This document shows positions 34,101 through 42,159 of a stretch of 64,000 bases of DNA, one piece after another. The notes under the pieces are model-generated. The model ran no database searches. It was not told the origin of the DNA and saw only the letters and a program-made list of their open reading frames with translations. Each line of letters begins with the position of its first letter. The stretch's first letter is position 1. Made by a program: the position numbers and the translations under genes. Where the stretch lies: the NCBI GenBank assembly GCA_028704385.1, contig JAQVLA010000008.1, positions 1 through 64,000 on the forward strand, given 5' to 3'. The stretch comes from Bacteroidales bacterium. Lineage in GTDB: Bacteria; Bacteroidota; Bacteroidia; Bacteroidales; F082.

Positions 34101-35234
34101 ATGAAAACAGTAAAAATTATCGTTACCATATTTGTTTTCAGCATATTAAGTGCATGCAACACCGAAGAAACCGCTGAAACAATTAGCAAACAACTCGAAT
34201 CGCTTCGTAAAGAACAAAGAGAAATTGCTCAAAAAATTACCGAAACGGAGCAACAACTGAAGGCTATCTCCAAAAACGAAGACACACGCCAGAAGGAAGC
34301 CGTTGTGTTTCAACTAATTAGTCCACGCACTTTCAATCACTATTTTGAAGCCAGTGGCAGTGTCGAAGCCGTGGAAGAAGCGTTTATCAGCCCCGAAGTA
34401 AACGGACAAATCAAAAACATCCTGGTAGTGGAAGGTGATCGCGTAATAAAAGGACAACTGCTGGCAGTACTCAACACCGACATCATCGAACGCAATATTG
34501 CAGAAGTGGAGACTGCATTGGTGCTGGCCAATGATGTATATGAACGCCAAAAACGATTGTGGGAGCAAAAAATCGGCTCCGAAGTGCAGTTTCTTGAAGC
34601 CCGCAACAGCAGGGACAACCTCGAAAACAAATTGCAAACGCTTCAGGCTCAGATTGATCTGGCATCCATAACAGCTCCGATTGATGGTATAGTCGAAAAG
34701 GTGTATCAGAAAACCGGAGAGCTCGCTGTTCCTGGTTTACAACTCATCCACCTTGTGAATCTGAACGAGCTGAAAGTGAGAGCTGACGTTTCAGAGGCCT
34801 ATCTGCCGGTTATTCACAGCGGTGACTCAGTAAACCTGACTTTCCCATCTTTCCCTGACTACAAGAAATCTTTAACAATTTTGAGGGTAGGTAATGTAGT
34901 CAATAAAAACAACCGCACCTTTGAAATTGAGATGCGGGTGAAAAACGAAAATGAAATTCTAAAGCCCAATATGATAGCCGTAATAACTATAAAAGATTAT
35001 ACAGCGAAAAACAGCATGGTTGTGCCTTCCAAAGTGATCAGGGAAGACCTGAACGGACGCTACCTTTATGTTGCTGAGTGGCAGGGTGACGATCTGATCA
35101 GTCGAAAACGCTACATCGACATCGGTCGCACATACAGCAACGAAACCCGCGTACTCAACGGACTTAAGATGGGCGACAAGGTGATCGTCGAAGGATTTAA
35201 CCGAATCACCGATGGTAGTCTGCTGCGGGAATAA
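34101..35234 (+). CDS. RND efflux membrane fusion (adaptor) lipoprotein
   Basis: 377 residues from ATG 34101; a longer reading from 33969 would overlap the TetR gene. The signal peptide ends at a lipobox with Cys19 (SILSAC). A coiled-coil stretch (about 25-60) comes before the lipoyl/HlyD part (ISPEVNGQIKNILVVEGDRVIKG) and a helical hairpin (about 130-180), then a beta-barrel (VNLTFPS). It bridges the inner membrane pump and TolC in the periplasm. Confidence 0.92.
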   Translation: MKTVKIIVTIFVFSILSACNTEETAETISKQLESLRKEQREIAQKITETEQQLKAISKNEDTRQKEAVVFQLISPRTFNHYFEASGSVEAVEEAFISPEVNGQIKNILVVEGDRVIKGQLLAVLNTDIIERNIAEVETALVLANDVYERQKRLWEQKIGSEVQFLEARNSRDNLENKLQTLQAQIDLASITAPIDGIVEKVYQKTGELAVPGLQLIHLVNLNELKVRADVSEAYLPVIHSGDSVNLTFPSFPDYKKSLTILRVGNVVNKNNRTFEIEMRVKNENEILKPNMIAVITIKDYTAKNSMVVPSKVIREDLNGRYLYVAEWQGDDLISRKRYIDIGRTYSNETRVLNGLKMGDKVIVEGFNRITDGSLLRE

Positions 35235-35287
35235 TTTTCAAACAGCAACTTAACCTGCTCAAATCTAAAATTTTAACTTATTCGTTT

Positions 35288-38200
35288 ATGAAAGATATAC
35301 AAGAAGAAAATAGTGCAATCAGGGAATTTAAACTGACGAGCTGGGCACTAAAAAACCGAAATACCATCTTTTTACTTACCTTCATTTTGATCGGTTTTGG
35401 TTTTTATTCCTATCGTTCGCTGCCCAAAGAATTGTTTCCTGACATTGTGATTCCCACAATAATGGTGCAAACGCTTTATCCCGGAAATCCTCCACTCGAC
35501 ATCGAAAACCTGATCACACGCGAGTTGGAAAAGGAGATTGAATCCGTTGATGGCATTAAAAAAATGACTTCTCTCTCAAGTCAGGATGTCTCCAATATTT
35601 TTGTTGAATTTAATACCGACATAAATATCAAAGACGCTTTGCAGGAAGTGAAAGATGCTGTGGACAAAGCAAAGAAAGAACTTCCTGACAACCTGCTCGA
35701 AGACCCGATGGTGATGGATATTGACTTTTCAGAATTTCCGATCCTCAATATCAACCTTTCGGGCGACTACAGCGTGAACGAACTTAAAAACTACGCTGAA
35801 TACCTGGAAGAAGAAATAGAAGCTTTTACTGAAATCTCCAAGGTTGAAATCACCGGTATCACCGAGCGTGAAATTAAAATACATGTGGACCAGCACAAGC
35901 TTGACGCTTTCGAGCTGAGTTTTGGCGACATTGAATCGGCGATAAAAAATGAAAATGTATCCATGTCGGGGGGTGAACTAAAAACCGGAAAAACAACCCG
36001 CTCGGTGCGTATTGAAGGTGAGTTTACAGATACTGATCAAATCAAAAACATCATCGTGAAGCACGAAGACAATAATATTGTTTACCTCCGCGATGTGGCC
36101 GATGTGATTTACAGTTTTGAAGACCCGACAAGCTTTGCCCGACTGAATCACCAGCCGGTTGTTTCGGTTCAGGTGATCAAAAAAGGAGGCGAAAACCTGT
36201 TGGATGCTACAGATAAAATTTTCAAACTCCTTGATGCTTCACGGGTCAATAAATCCTTACCCGAAGACCTAAAGATCACACTTACCAACGATCAATCGGA
36301 ACAAATCAAGTTGCAACTCACCAACCTTGAAAACAGCATGATCATGGGTGTTATTTTGGTGGTGCTGGTGCTGTATTTTTTTCTTGGCACGCGCAATGCC
36401 TTGTTTGTAGGCACTTCCATCCCGCTCTCAATGTTTATCTCTTTCATGATCATGAGCCTGATGGGATTCAAAGTTAATATGATCGTACTTTTTTCACTCA
36501 TTCTGGCACTGGGGATGCTGGTGGACAATGCCATTGTCGTGGTCGAGAATATATATCGGTTTATCGATAAAGGCTACCCAATAAAAAAAGCAGCCAAAGA
36601 TGCTGTGGGCGAAATTGCCATGCCCATCATTTCATCAACAGCAACTACGCTGGCGGCATTCTTTCCTTTACTTTTCTGGGATTCAATAATGGGAGAGTTC
36701 ATGAAATACCTCCCCATGACCTTAATTATTGTATTGACCAGTTCGTTGTTTTCTGCACTGGTGATCATTCCGGTTATCACTGCAGAATATTTTAAGAAAG
36801 AAGACCCTAACGAAAGGCCAAGTTTTCGAAAACGACTGATGACAGCAGGAATAATGATTGGACTTGCAGTAATCTTTTACCTCACAGGAATAACCGCCCT
36901 TGCCAATATGCTCATTGTTTTTGCTATGATTGGCCTCGCACATGTTGCCTTTTTTGATCGTTTTGCACGTTGGTTTCAAACAGTTTTATTGGTTTGGGTC
37001 GAAAATACTTACTCTAAAAGCCTCACATTTGTAATGAAAGGCAAGATGGCGCTCTGGTTTGTTTTGGGAACATTTCTGTTGATGTTTCTAACAATGGGCT
37101 TTTATTTTGGCAGCAATCCAAAGGTTGAGTTTTTCCCTGCAGGCGATCCCAAATACATTAATATCACTGCCGAATTACCTTTGGGGACTGAGATCAGGGC
37201 TACAGATTCTGTTGTAAGTATTATCGAAACAGATGTATATCAAATTCTGGAACCCAACAAACATATTGTAAAATCTGTCCTCACCAATGTAGGCGACGGA
37301 GCTGTTGGCGAAAATGACGGATTCTCGGGTCGTGGTGGTGGTCCTAACAAAGGATTGATCACGGTTACCTTCCTCGATTTTCAGGATCGTGGAGGTATCA
37401 ATACAGAGAAAATCCTGAAACAACTTTCGGATGAACTGCTTGGCAGATATCCGGGCGTACTGCTTTCAGTCGAAAAACAAAATGAAGGTCCGCCTGTTGG
37501 AAAACCTGTCAACCTTGAAATAAGCGGAAAAGAATTTGAAACCTTACTAAGCTTGAGTGATAGCATCATCAATACCATCAACAAACAACAAATTGCTGGT
37601 ATCGAAGGCCTGCAAATCGACCTTGATGTTGGTAAGCCCGAGCTTAAGGTGACGATTGACCGCGACAAAGCCAGACGTTTTGGACTTTCAACGGCACAGA
37701 TTGCGAACACCATCCGTACTGCCCTTTTTGGAGCCGAAATATCAAACTATAAACTTGGTGAAGATGAATATCCCATACAACTGCGAATGAAAGACCAATA
37801 CCGCTACGATCTGGGGGCTTTGCTCAACCAGCGCATCACCTTCAGAGATCAGGCCAGTGGCAAAATTCAGCAGGTTCCCATTTCGGCAGTAGCTGATGTA
37901 TCGCTCAGTTCAACTTATGGTGCTGTGACGCGCAAAGACAGAAACCGTATGATCACTATCTGGTCAAACGTGATTTCGGGTTATAACGCCACCGAAATAA
38001 ATGAACAGCTCAAGCTTATTATGGCTGATTATGACTTTCCCGAAGGTTATCGCTATGAGTTTACAGGCGAACAGGAAGAGCAGGACGACAGTATGGCCTT
38101 TTTGATGAGAGCCATGCTGATAGCCATCTCTATCATCTTGCTGATTTTAGTCGGTCAGTTCAATTCGGTGGTTAAACCGGTTATTATCCTTCTAAGTGTT

Positions 38201-38713
38201 ATGTTCAGTACAATTGGCGTTTTTGGTGGATTAGGTACATTCAGCATGGATTTTGTTGTGATTATGACCGGAATTGGAATTGTTTCGCTGGCTGGTGTGG
38301 TTGTTAATAATGCCATTTTACTGATCGACTATATCACCATCCTAAAACGCAATCGTAAGTTGGAGATGGGTCTTAAACCCGATGACGATCTGCCAGCGAA
38401 AGAATCTATTGAATGCCTGATCGAAGCCGGAAAAACAAGGCTAAGGCCGGTAATGCTCACTGCTATCACCACAATTTTGGGACTGATACCACTCGCTGTT
38501 GGATTAAATATTGATTTCATTGGACTTTTCCAACGGTTTGATCCTGATATCTATTTTGGAGGAGACAATGCCATGTTCTGGGGGCCGCTTTCATGGACGA
38601 TCATCTTCGGCCTTACTTTTGCAACCTTCCTTACCCTTGTGATTGTGCCGGCCACCTATCATGTGCTTTACACGGCCAAGCTGAAATTCTGGCCATCCAG
38701 ACGTTCAAGTTAA
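35288..38713 (+). CDS. RND efflux transporter, inner membrane pump
   Basis: 1141 residues, longer than AcrB (1049) because of an insert after the first membrane half. It shows the RND layout of 12 TM helices and two large periplasmic loops: TM1 about 22-40, TM2-6 about 340-520, TM7 about 590, TM8-12 about 930-1110. TM4 reads LILALGMLVDNAIVVVENI, so the first proton-relay Asp is kept while the second is Asn, which is common in Bacteroidota RND pumps. Substrates are unknown. It is the last gene of the operon and is followed by a terminator. Confidence 0.93.
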   Translation: MKDIQEENSAIREFKLTSWALKNRNTIFLLTFILIGFGFYSYRSLPKELFPDIVIPTIMVQTLYPGNPPLDIENLITRELEKEIESVDGIKKMTSLSSQDVSNIFVEFNTDINIKDALQEVKDAVDKAKKELPDNLLEDPMVMDIDFSEFPILNINLSGDYSVNELKNYAEYLEEEIEAFTEISKVEITGITEREIKIHVDQHKLDAFELSFGDIESAIKNENVSMSGGELKTGKTTRSVRIEGEFTDTDQIKNIIVKHEDNNIVYLRDVADVIYSFEDPTSFARLNHQPVVSVQVIKKGGENLLDATDKIFKLLDASRVNKSLPEDLKITLTNDQSEQIKLQLTNLENSMIMGVILVVLVLYFFLGTRNALFVGTSIPLSMFISFMIMSLMGFKVNMIVLFSLILALGMLVDNAIVVVENIYRFIDKGYPIKKAAKDAVGEIAMPIISSTATTLAAFFPLLFWDSIMGEFMKYLPMTLIIVLTSSLFSALVIIPVITAEYFKKEDPNERPSFRKRLMTAGIMIGLAVIFYLTGITALANMLIVFAMIGLAHVAFFDRFARWFQTVLLVWVENTYSKSLTFVMKGKMALWFVLGTFLLMFLTMGFYFGSNPKVEFFPAGDPKYINITAELPLGTEIRATDSVVSIIETDVYQILEPNKHIVKSVLTNVGDGAVGENDGFSGRGGGPNKGLITVTFLDFQDRGGINTEKILKQLSDELLGRYPGVLLSVEKQNEGPPVGKPVNLEISGKEFETLLSLSDSIINTINKQQIAGIEGLQIDLDVGKPELKVTIDRDKARRFGLSTAQIANTIRTALFGAEISNYKLGEDEYPIQLRMKDQYRYDLGALLNQRITFRDQASGKIQQVPISAVADVSLSSTYGAVTRKDRNRMITIWSNVISGYNATEINEQLKLIMADYDFPEGYRYEFTGEQEEQDDSMAFLMRAMLIAISIILLILVGQFNSVVKPVIILLSVMFSTIGVFGGLGTFSMDFVVIMTGIGIVSLAGVVVNNAILLIDYITILKRNRKLEMGLKPDDDLPAKESIECLIEAGKTRLRPVMLTAITTILGLIPLAVGLNIDFIGLFQRFDPDIYFGGDNAMFWGPLSWTIIFGLTFATFLTLVIVPATYHVLYTAKLKFWPSRRSS

Positions 38714-38732
38714 AAGTCCTGAATAGCCCAAT

Positions 38733-38774
38733 AAGCCTTTTCAAAATAGCACTTGAAAAGGCTTTTTGCTTTTA
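38733..38774 (+). terminator. Terminator after the RND operon
   Basis: A 12-bp stem (AAGCCTTTTCAA / TTGAAAAGGCTT) with an 8-nt loop is followed by TTTGCTTTT, 20 nt after the pump stop codon. Confidence 0.85.
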
Positions 38775-38792
38775 ATACAATAAAAAATGCTT

Positions 38793-38813
38793 TACTTTTG
38801 GTTGTTAAACCAA
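38793..38813 (+). promoter_or_regulatory. -7 element and overlapping palindrome before the HMA/AraC gene
   Basis: TACTTTTG at 38793-38800 fits TAnnTTTG (TTT at 38771-38773 is a possible -33, 19 nt upstream). A palindrome TTGGTT-GTTA-AACCAA at 38798-38813 overlaps the expected start site and ends 9 nt before the TTG start codon. It could be an operator for autoregulation or a small leader hairpin. Confidence 0.45.
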
Positions 38814-38822
38814 TAGAATTAC

Positions 38823-39395
38823 TTGAGCAAGATTGTAAGGCATCAATTTATACTACGCAATATGCTGTGCGACTGCTGTCTGAAGGTGTTACAGCTGTTG
38901 GCCGAAAAACATGGTTTCGAAGTAGTGAAAGGCAAACTAGGAGAAGTTACTATAGAATTTGATACTGAACAGCTTACATTTCAAAATATCAATGAAATTT
39001 TTACAACAAATGGTTTTGAAATTATTGGTGATAAAGAAACCCATTTGATTGAAGACATAAAACGTGCTGTGATTGAATTAGTGCATCACTCTACCTACAA
39101 CGCCATGGTGCGAAATTCTGATTTTATCGTTGGAAAATTTGGCATGAGTTATCAGCATATATCTTCAGTTTTTTCGCATCACGAAGGTATCACGCTCGAA
39201 AAATACATCATCCTGCAACGCATCGAAAAGGTAAAAGAACTTATTCAGTTGAATGAGTTTTCGCTGAGTGAGATCGCCTTTATGATGGGCTATAGCAGTG
39301 TGCAGTATCTATCAACCCAGTTTAAAAAAATTACTGGTTATTCTGTTACAGATTACAAAGCTTTGCCGGAAAAAGAAAGAAAAGGAGCTGGTTGA
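38823..39395 (+). CDS. AraC-type regulator with N-terminal HMA-like domain
   Basis: 190 residues with a TTG start, chosen because the next ATG (38862) would cut the first beta-strand of the domain. Residues 8-70 resemble a heavy-metal-associated fold (IVRHQFILRNMLCDCCLKVL with a CxxC-type Cys pair, then GEVTIEFD). The C-terminal half has the two AraC HTH units: FGMSYQHISSVFSHHEGITL and FSLSEIAFMMGYSSVQYLST. This HMA-AraC architecture is common in Bacteroidota and may sense metal or redox state. It lies before the PqqD-ATP-grasp operon in the same direction, 102 nt away. Confidence 0.85.
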   Translation: MSKIVRHQFILRNMLCDCCLKVLQLLAEKHGFEVVKGKLGEVTIEFDTEQLTFQNINEIFTTNGFEIIGDKETHLIEDIKRAVIELVHHSTYNAMVRNSDFIVGKFGMSYQHISSVFSHHEGITLEKYIILQRIEKVKELIQLNEFSLSEIAFMMGYSSVQYLSTQFKKITGYSVTDYKALPEKERKGAG

Positions 39396-39497
39396 TATTA
39401 AAATTTTATACATCAAAAAAATAATATCATAAGGCCCATTGTAGCGTGATGGCTTAGGTTTGCAAATTATTCAGTGCATTTACCAAAAAGTATTGTT

Positions 39498-39746
39498 ATG
39501 AAGATCAAAAATAATATTGCTGTTAGCGACAACGGTTTTATATTTAATCCTGCTTCCGGCGAATCGTTTACCGTGAATCAGGTCGGGCTCGACATCTTGA
39601 ATTTGCTTCGCAAGGGCGAGAAACAGGAAACTATTATACAACAGCTTTCAGAAAAATACCAGGCTGATAAAGCGGTGATCGAACGGGACCTAAGCGATTT
39701 TCAGGCCATGATAAAACAATACCACCTCATTCAAAATGAAGAATAA
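39498..39746 (+). CDS. PqqD-like protein (peptide-binding RRE fold)
   Basis: 82 residues from ATG 39498 (MKIKNNIAVSDNGFIFN). The sequence SGESFTVNQVGLDILNLLRKG followed by a helical second half with YQADKAVIERDLSDFQAM fits the PqqD family (PF05402), a winged-helix that delivers peptide substrates to RiPP-modifying enzymes. TAGGTTTG at 39455-39462 is a possible -7 element. It overlaps the ATP-grasp gene by 11 nt. No precursor peptide ORF was seen nearby, so it might act with a protein or small substrate rather than a classical RiPP precursor. Confidence 0.75.
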   Translation: MKIKNNIAVSDNGFIFNPASGESFTVNQVGLDILNLLRKGEKQETIIQQLSEKYQADKAVIERDLSDFQAMIKQYHLIQNEE

Positions 39747-40785
39747 CAAAAAGCTTACGATAGCTGTTACAGGCCTTAATGCCATCGACAGTCCGGGACC
39801 GGGTGTTTCAGTGATCAGAGGATTACTCGAAGCAAAAAGCTTTGATTGCAGGATTATTGGGCTGGCCTACGAATCGCTTGAACCTGGCATTTATATGCAC
39901 GATTTGGTTGATAAAACCTACCATATTCCATACCCCTCTGCCGGAACTGAAGCCCTGTACAACCGCCTGATGTATATCCATGAAAAGGAAAAACTGGATT
40001 TGGTGATTCCAAACTTTGATGCTGAACTTTATTCTTTTATCAAGTTGGCTGGTAAACTTAAACAATCAGGTATTCACAGTTTTTTACCCACGCTGGAACA
40101 GTTTGAAGCCCGCCAAAAGGTAAACCTGCCCGAATTTGGCAAAAAATTCAACATCCATGTGCCACAAAGCAAAGCCGTTTATTCTTCCGCTGAGATTTTC
40201 AGCCTCGAACAGGAATATGGCTGGCCTTTGGTAATTAAAGGAAAATATTATGATGCCAGTTTGGTTTATAACAGCGATCAGGCTGCAACGGCTTTCAATA
40301 AAATCAGTGCCAGATGGGGCCTGCCCATCATTGTGCAGCAGTTTATCCACGGCACCGAATACAATGTAACCGGTCTGGGTGATGGCAATGGAAATACGAT
40401 CGCTGCAGTGCCCATGCGCAAACAATACATTACTGACAAAGGTAAAGCCTGGGGCGGCATCACCATCACCGACCAAAAAGCCCTTGATCTTACTGCTCAT
40501 TTCCTGAAATCAACCAAATGGCGCGGTGCCTTTGAGCTTGAGCTGATGAAAAACAAAGCCGGAGAATACTACCTGCTCGAAATAAATCCCCGCATCCCCG
40601 CCTGGATCTATCTGGCCGTTGGAGTAGGACAAAATATTCCGGAAGCACTCACAAAACTGGCACTCGACTGGCCAACAGAAGCATTTACATCTTACGAAGC
40701 AGGCAAAATGTTTATCCGATACGCCTGGGATATGATTGTGGATTTGAATGAATTTCAACAAATTTCAACACACGGAGAATTATAA
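39736..40785 (+). CDS. ATP-grasp ligase (carbamoyl-phosphate-synthase-like)
   Basis: 349 residues. It has an N-terminal Rossmann-like domain (about 6-110, VTGLNAIDSPGPGVSVIRGL), the ATP-grasp core with VIKGKYYDAS at 161-170 and a C-terminal YLLEINPRIPAWIYLAVGVGQ (metal-binding Glu and Asn). ATP-grasp enzymes join a carboxylate to an amine, thiol or hydroxyl through an acyl-phosphate. The substrate is unknown. The gene overlaps pqqD-like and is 12 nt before the decarboxylase gene. Confidence 0.85.
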   Translation: MKNNKKLTIAVTGLNAIDSPGPGVSVIRGLLEAKSFDCRIIGLAYESLEPGIYMHDLVDKTYHIPYPSAGTEALYNRLMYIHEKEKLDLVIPNFDAELYSFIKLAGKLKQSGIHSFLPTLEQFEARQKVNLPEFGKKFNIHVPQSKAVYSSAEIFSLEQEYGWPLVIKGKYYDASLVYNSDQAATAFNKISARWGLPIIVQQFIHGTEYNVTGLGDGNGNTIAAVPMRKQYITDKGKAWGGITITDQKALDLTAHFLKSTKWRGAFELELMKNKAGEYYLLEINPRIPAWIYLAVGVGQNIPEALTKLALDWPTEAFTSYEAGKMFIRYAWDMIVDLNEFQQISTHGEL

Positions 40786-40797
40786 AAACCAAATAAA

Positions 40798-42159
40798 ATG
40801 ACAGCAAAAGCAAGATATGAAAGGCCTTTGATTAAAAAACTGGAAAGCAATATGCCAAACAAATTTGGGTTGCGTACCGAATTTGAACCCCTGACACACA
40901 TTGATGGTGTTTCGGTAGATTCTCTGATTGCGGATTACGGCTCTCCTGTTTTTGTTCTTTCCGAACAAAAAATCAGAAGCAAATTCAAAGCCGCCCGACA
41001 GGCTTTCGAAACACGTTATCCCAGGGTTCAGTTTGCCTGGTCATACAAAACCAATTACCTTTCAGCCGTTTGCAATGTGTTTCATCAGGAAGGAAGCTGG
41101 GCCGAAGTGGTATCAGGTTTTGAATACGACAAAGCTATCCGGCATGGGGTTGATGGCAGTTACATCATTTTCAACGGCCCCGACAAAACCGAGGAAGACC
41201 TGCGCAAAGCTATCACCAACAATTCGCTGATTCATATTGATCACCTCGACGAATTGTATATGATTCAGGATATCGCACGCGAAACAAAACAAAAACCAAA
41301 AGTGGCTATTCGTGTCAATATGGATACAGGCATCTATCCTATGTGGGATCGTTTTGGATTTAACTACGAAAATGGCCAGGCATGGGATGCCTTAAACAAA
41401 ATTATGTTTTCAGGTTTACTCGAACTGGTGGGTTTGCATACACACATCGGAACTTTTATGCTTTCGCCTAATGCCTATGCCATCGCAGCTTCCAAACTGG
41501 CTAATCTGGCGCAACGTGTCCAGCAAAAATACAGTCACGAAATTAATTATATCGACATGGGCGGCGGATTCTCTTCGCGTAACACCCTCAAAGGAGCTTA
41601 TCTGCCAGGCACAGATACTAATCCGTCCATTGATGAATTCGCTGAAGCCATCACTTCCGCCCTGATGAATAGCGAATACAGGCCCAAAACACCTCCATTG
41701 CTCATCCTCGAAACGGGTCGTGCCCTGATAGATGAGGCCGGCTATTTACTCGGCTCTGTGATTGCCAACAAAAGATTATCAGACGGAAGAAGGGCAACCA
41801 TACTTGATGTGGGTGTAAACCTGCTTTTCACTTCCTTTTGGTATGACCATAAAATCACACCTGCTCAGGAATTTACATCCTACACCGAAGATACGGTGAT
41901 TTACGGCCCGCTCTGCATGAATATCGATGTGGTGCGTGAAAATGTCAGTCTGCCCCTGCTCAACAAAGGTGACAAGGTGGTGATTCATTATGTTGGTGCC
42001 TACAATATGACTCAATGGATGCAATTTATTACCTTGCGACCTAATGTGGTGATGGTAGATTTGGATGGCAAACCTCATTTGATTCGAAAAAATGAATCCA
42101 TCGATTCCATCGAAAATCTGGAAGAAATCCCTACTCATCTCAGTCATTTTGAGTTATGA
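40798..42159 (+). CDS. Divergent PLP fold-III decarboxylase (LysA-like)
   Basis: 453 residues of the alanine racemase/DapDC/ornithine decarboxylase fold. The PLP Lys lies in WSYKTNYLSAVC (near 82), the phosphate loop in MGGGFSS, and HTHIGT is like the HIGS loop. Differences from DAP decarboxylase: the C-terminal CES(x)D motif with its catalytic Cys is replaced by YGPLCMNIDVV, and the usual GAYG segment reads GAYNMTQWMQF. The substrate is therefore unlikely to be simply meso-DAP. It overlaps the next gene by 4 nt (ATGA). Confidence 0.85.
   Translation: MTAKARYERPLIKKLESNMPNKFGLRTEFEPLTHIDGVSVDSLIADYGSPVFVLSEQKIRSKFKAARQAFETRYPRVQFAWSYKTNYLSAVCNVFHQEGSWAEVVSGFEYDKAIRHGVDGSYIIFNGPDKTEEDLRKAITNNSLIHIDHLDELYMIQDIARETKQKPKVAIRVNMDTGIYPMWDRFGFNYENGQAWDALNKIMFSGLLELVGLHTHIGTFMLSPNAYAIAASKLANLAQRVQQKYSHEINYIDMGGGFSSRNTLKGAYLPGTDTNPSIDEFAEAITSALMNSEYRPKTPPLLILETGRALIDEAGYLLGSVIANKRLSDGRRATILDVGVNLLFTSFWYDHKITPAQEFTSYTEDTVIYGPLCMNIDVVRENVSLPLLNKGDKVVIHYVGAYNMTQWMQFITLRPNVVMVDLDGKPHLIRKNESIDSIENLEEIPTHLSHFEL

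Noticed and set aside
36480-36560. LVDN in place of LVDD in the RND pump as a defective proton relay
   Set aside because: Many Bacteroidota RND pumps have Asn at this position, so it is not a sign of inactivation.
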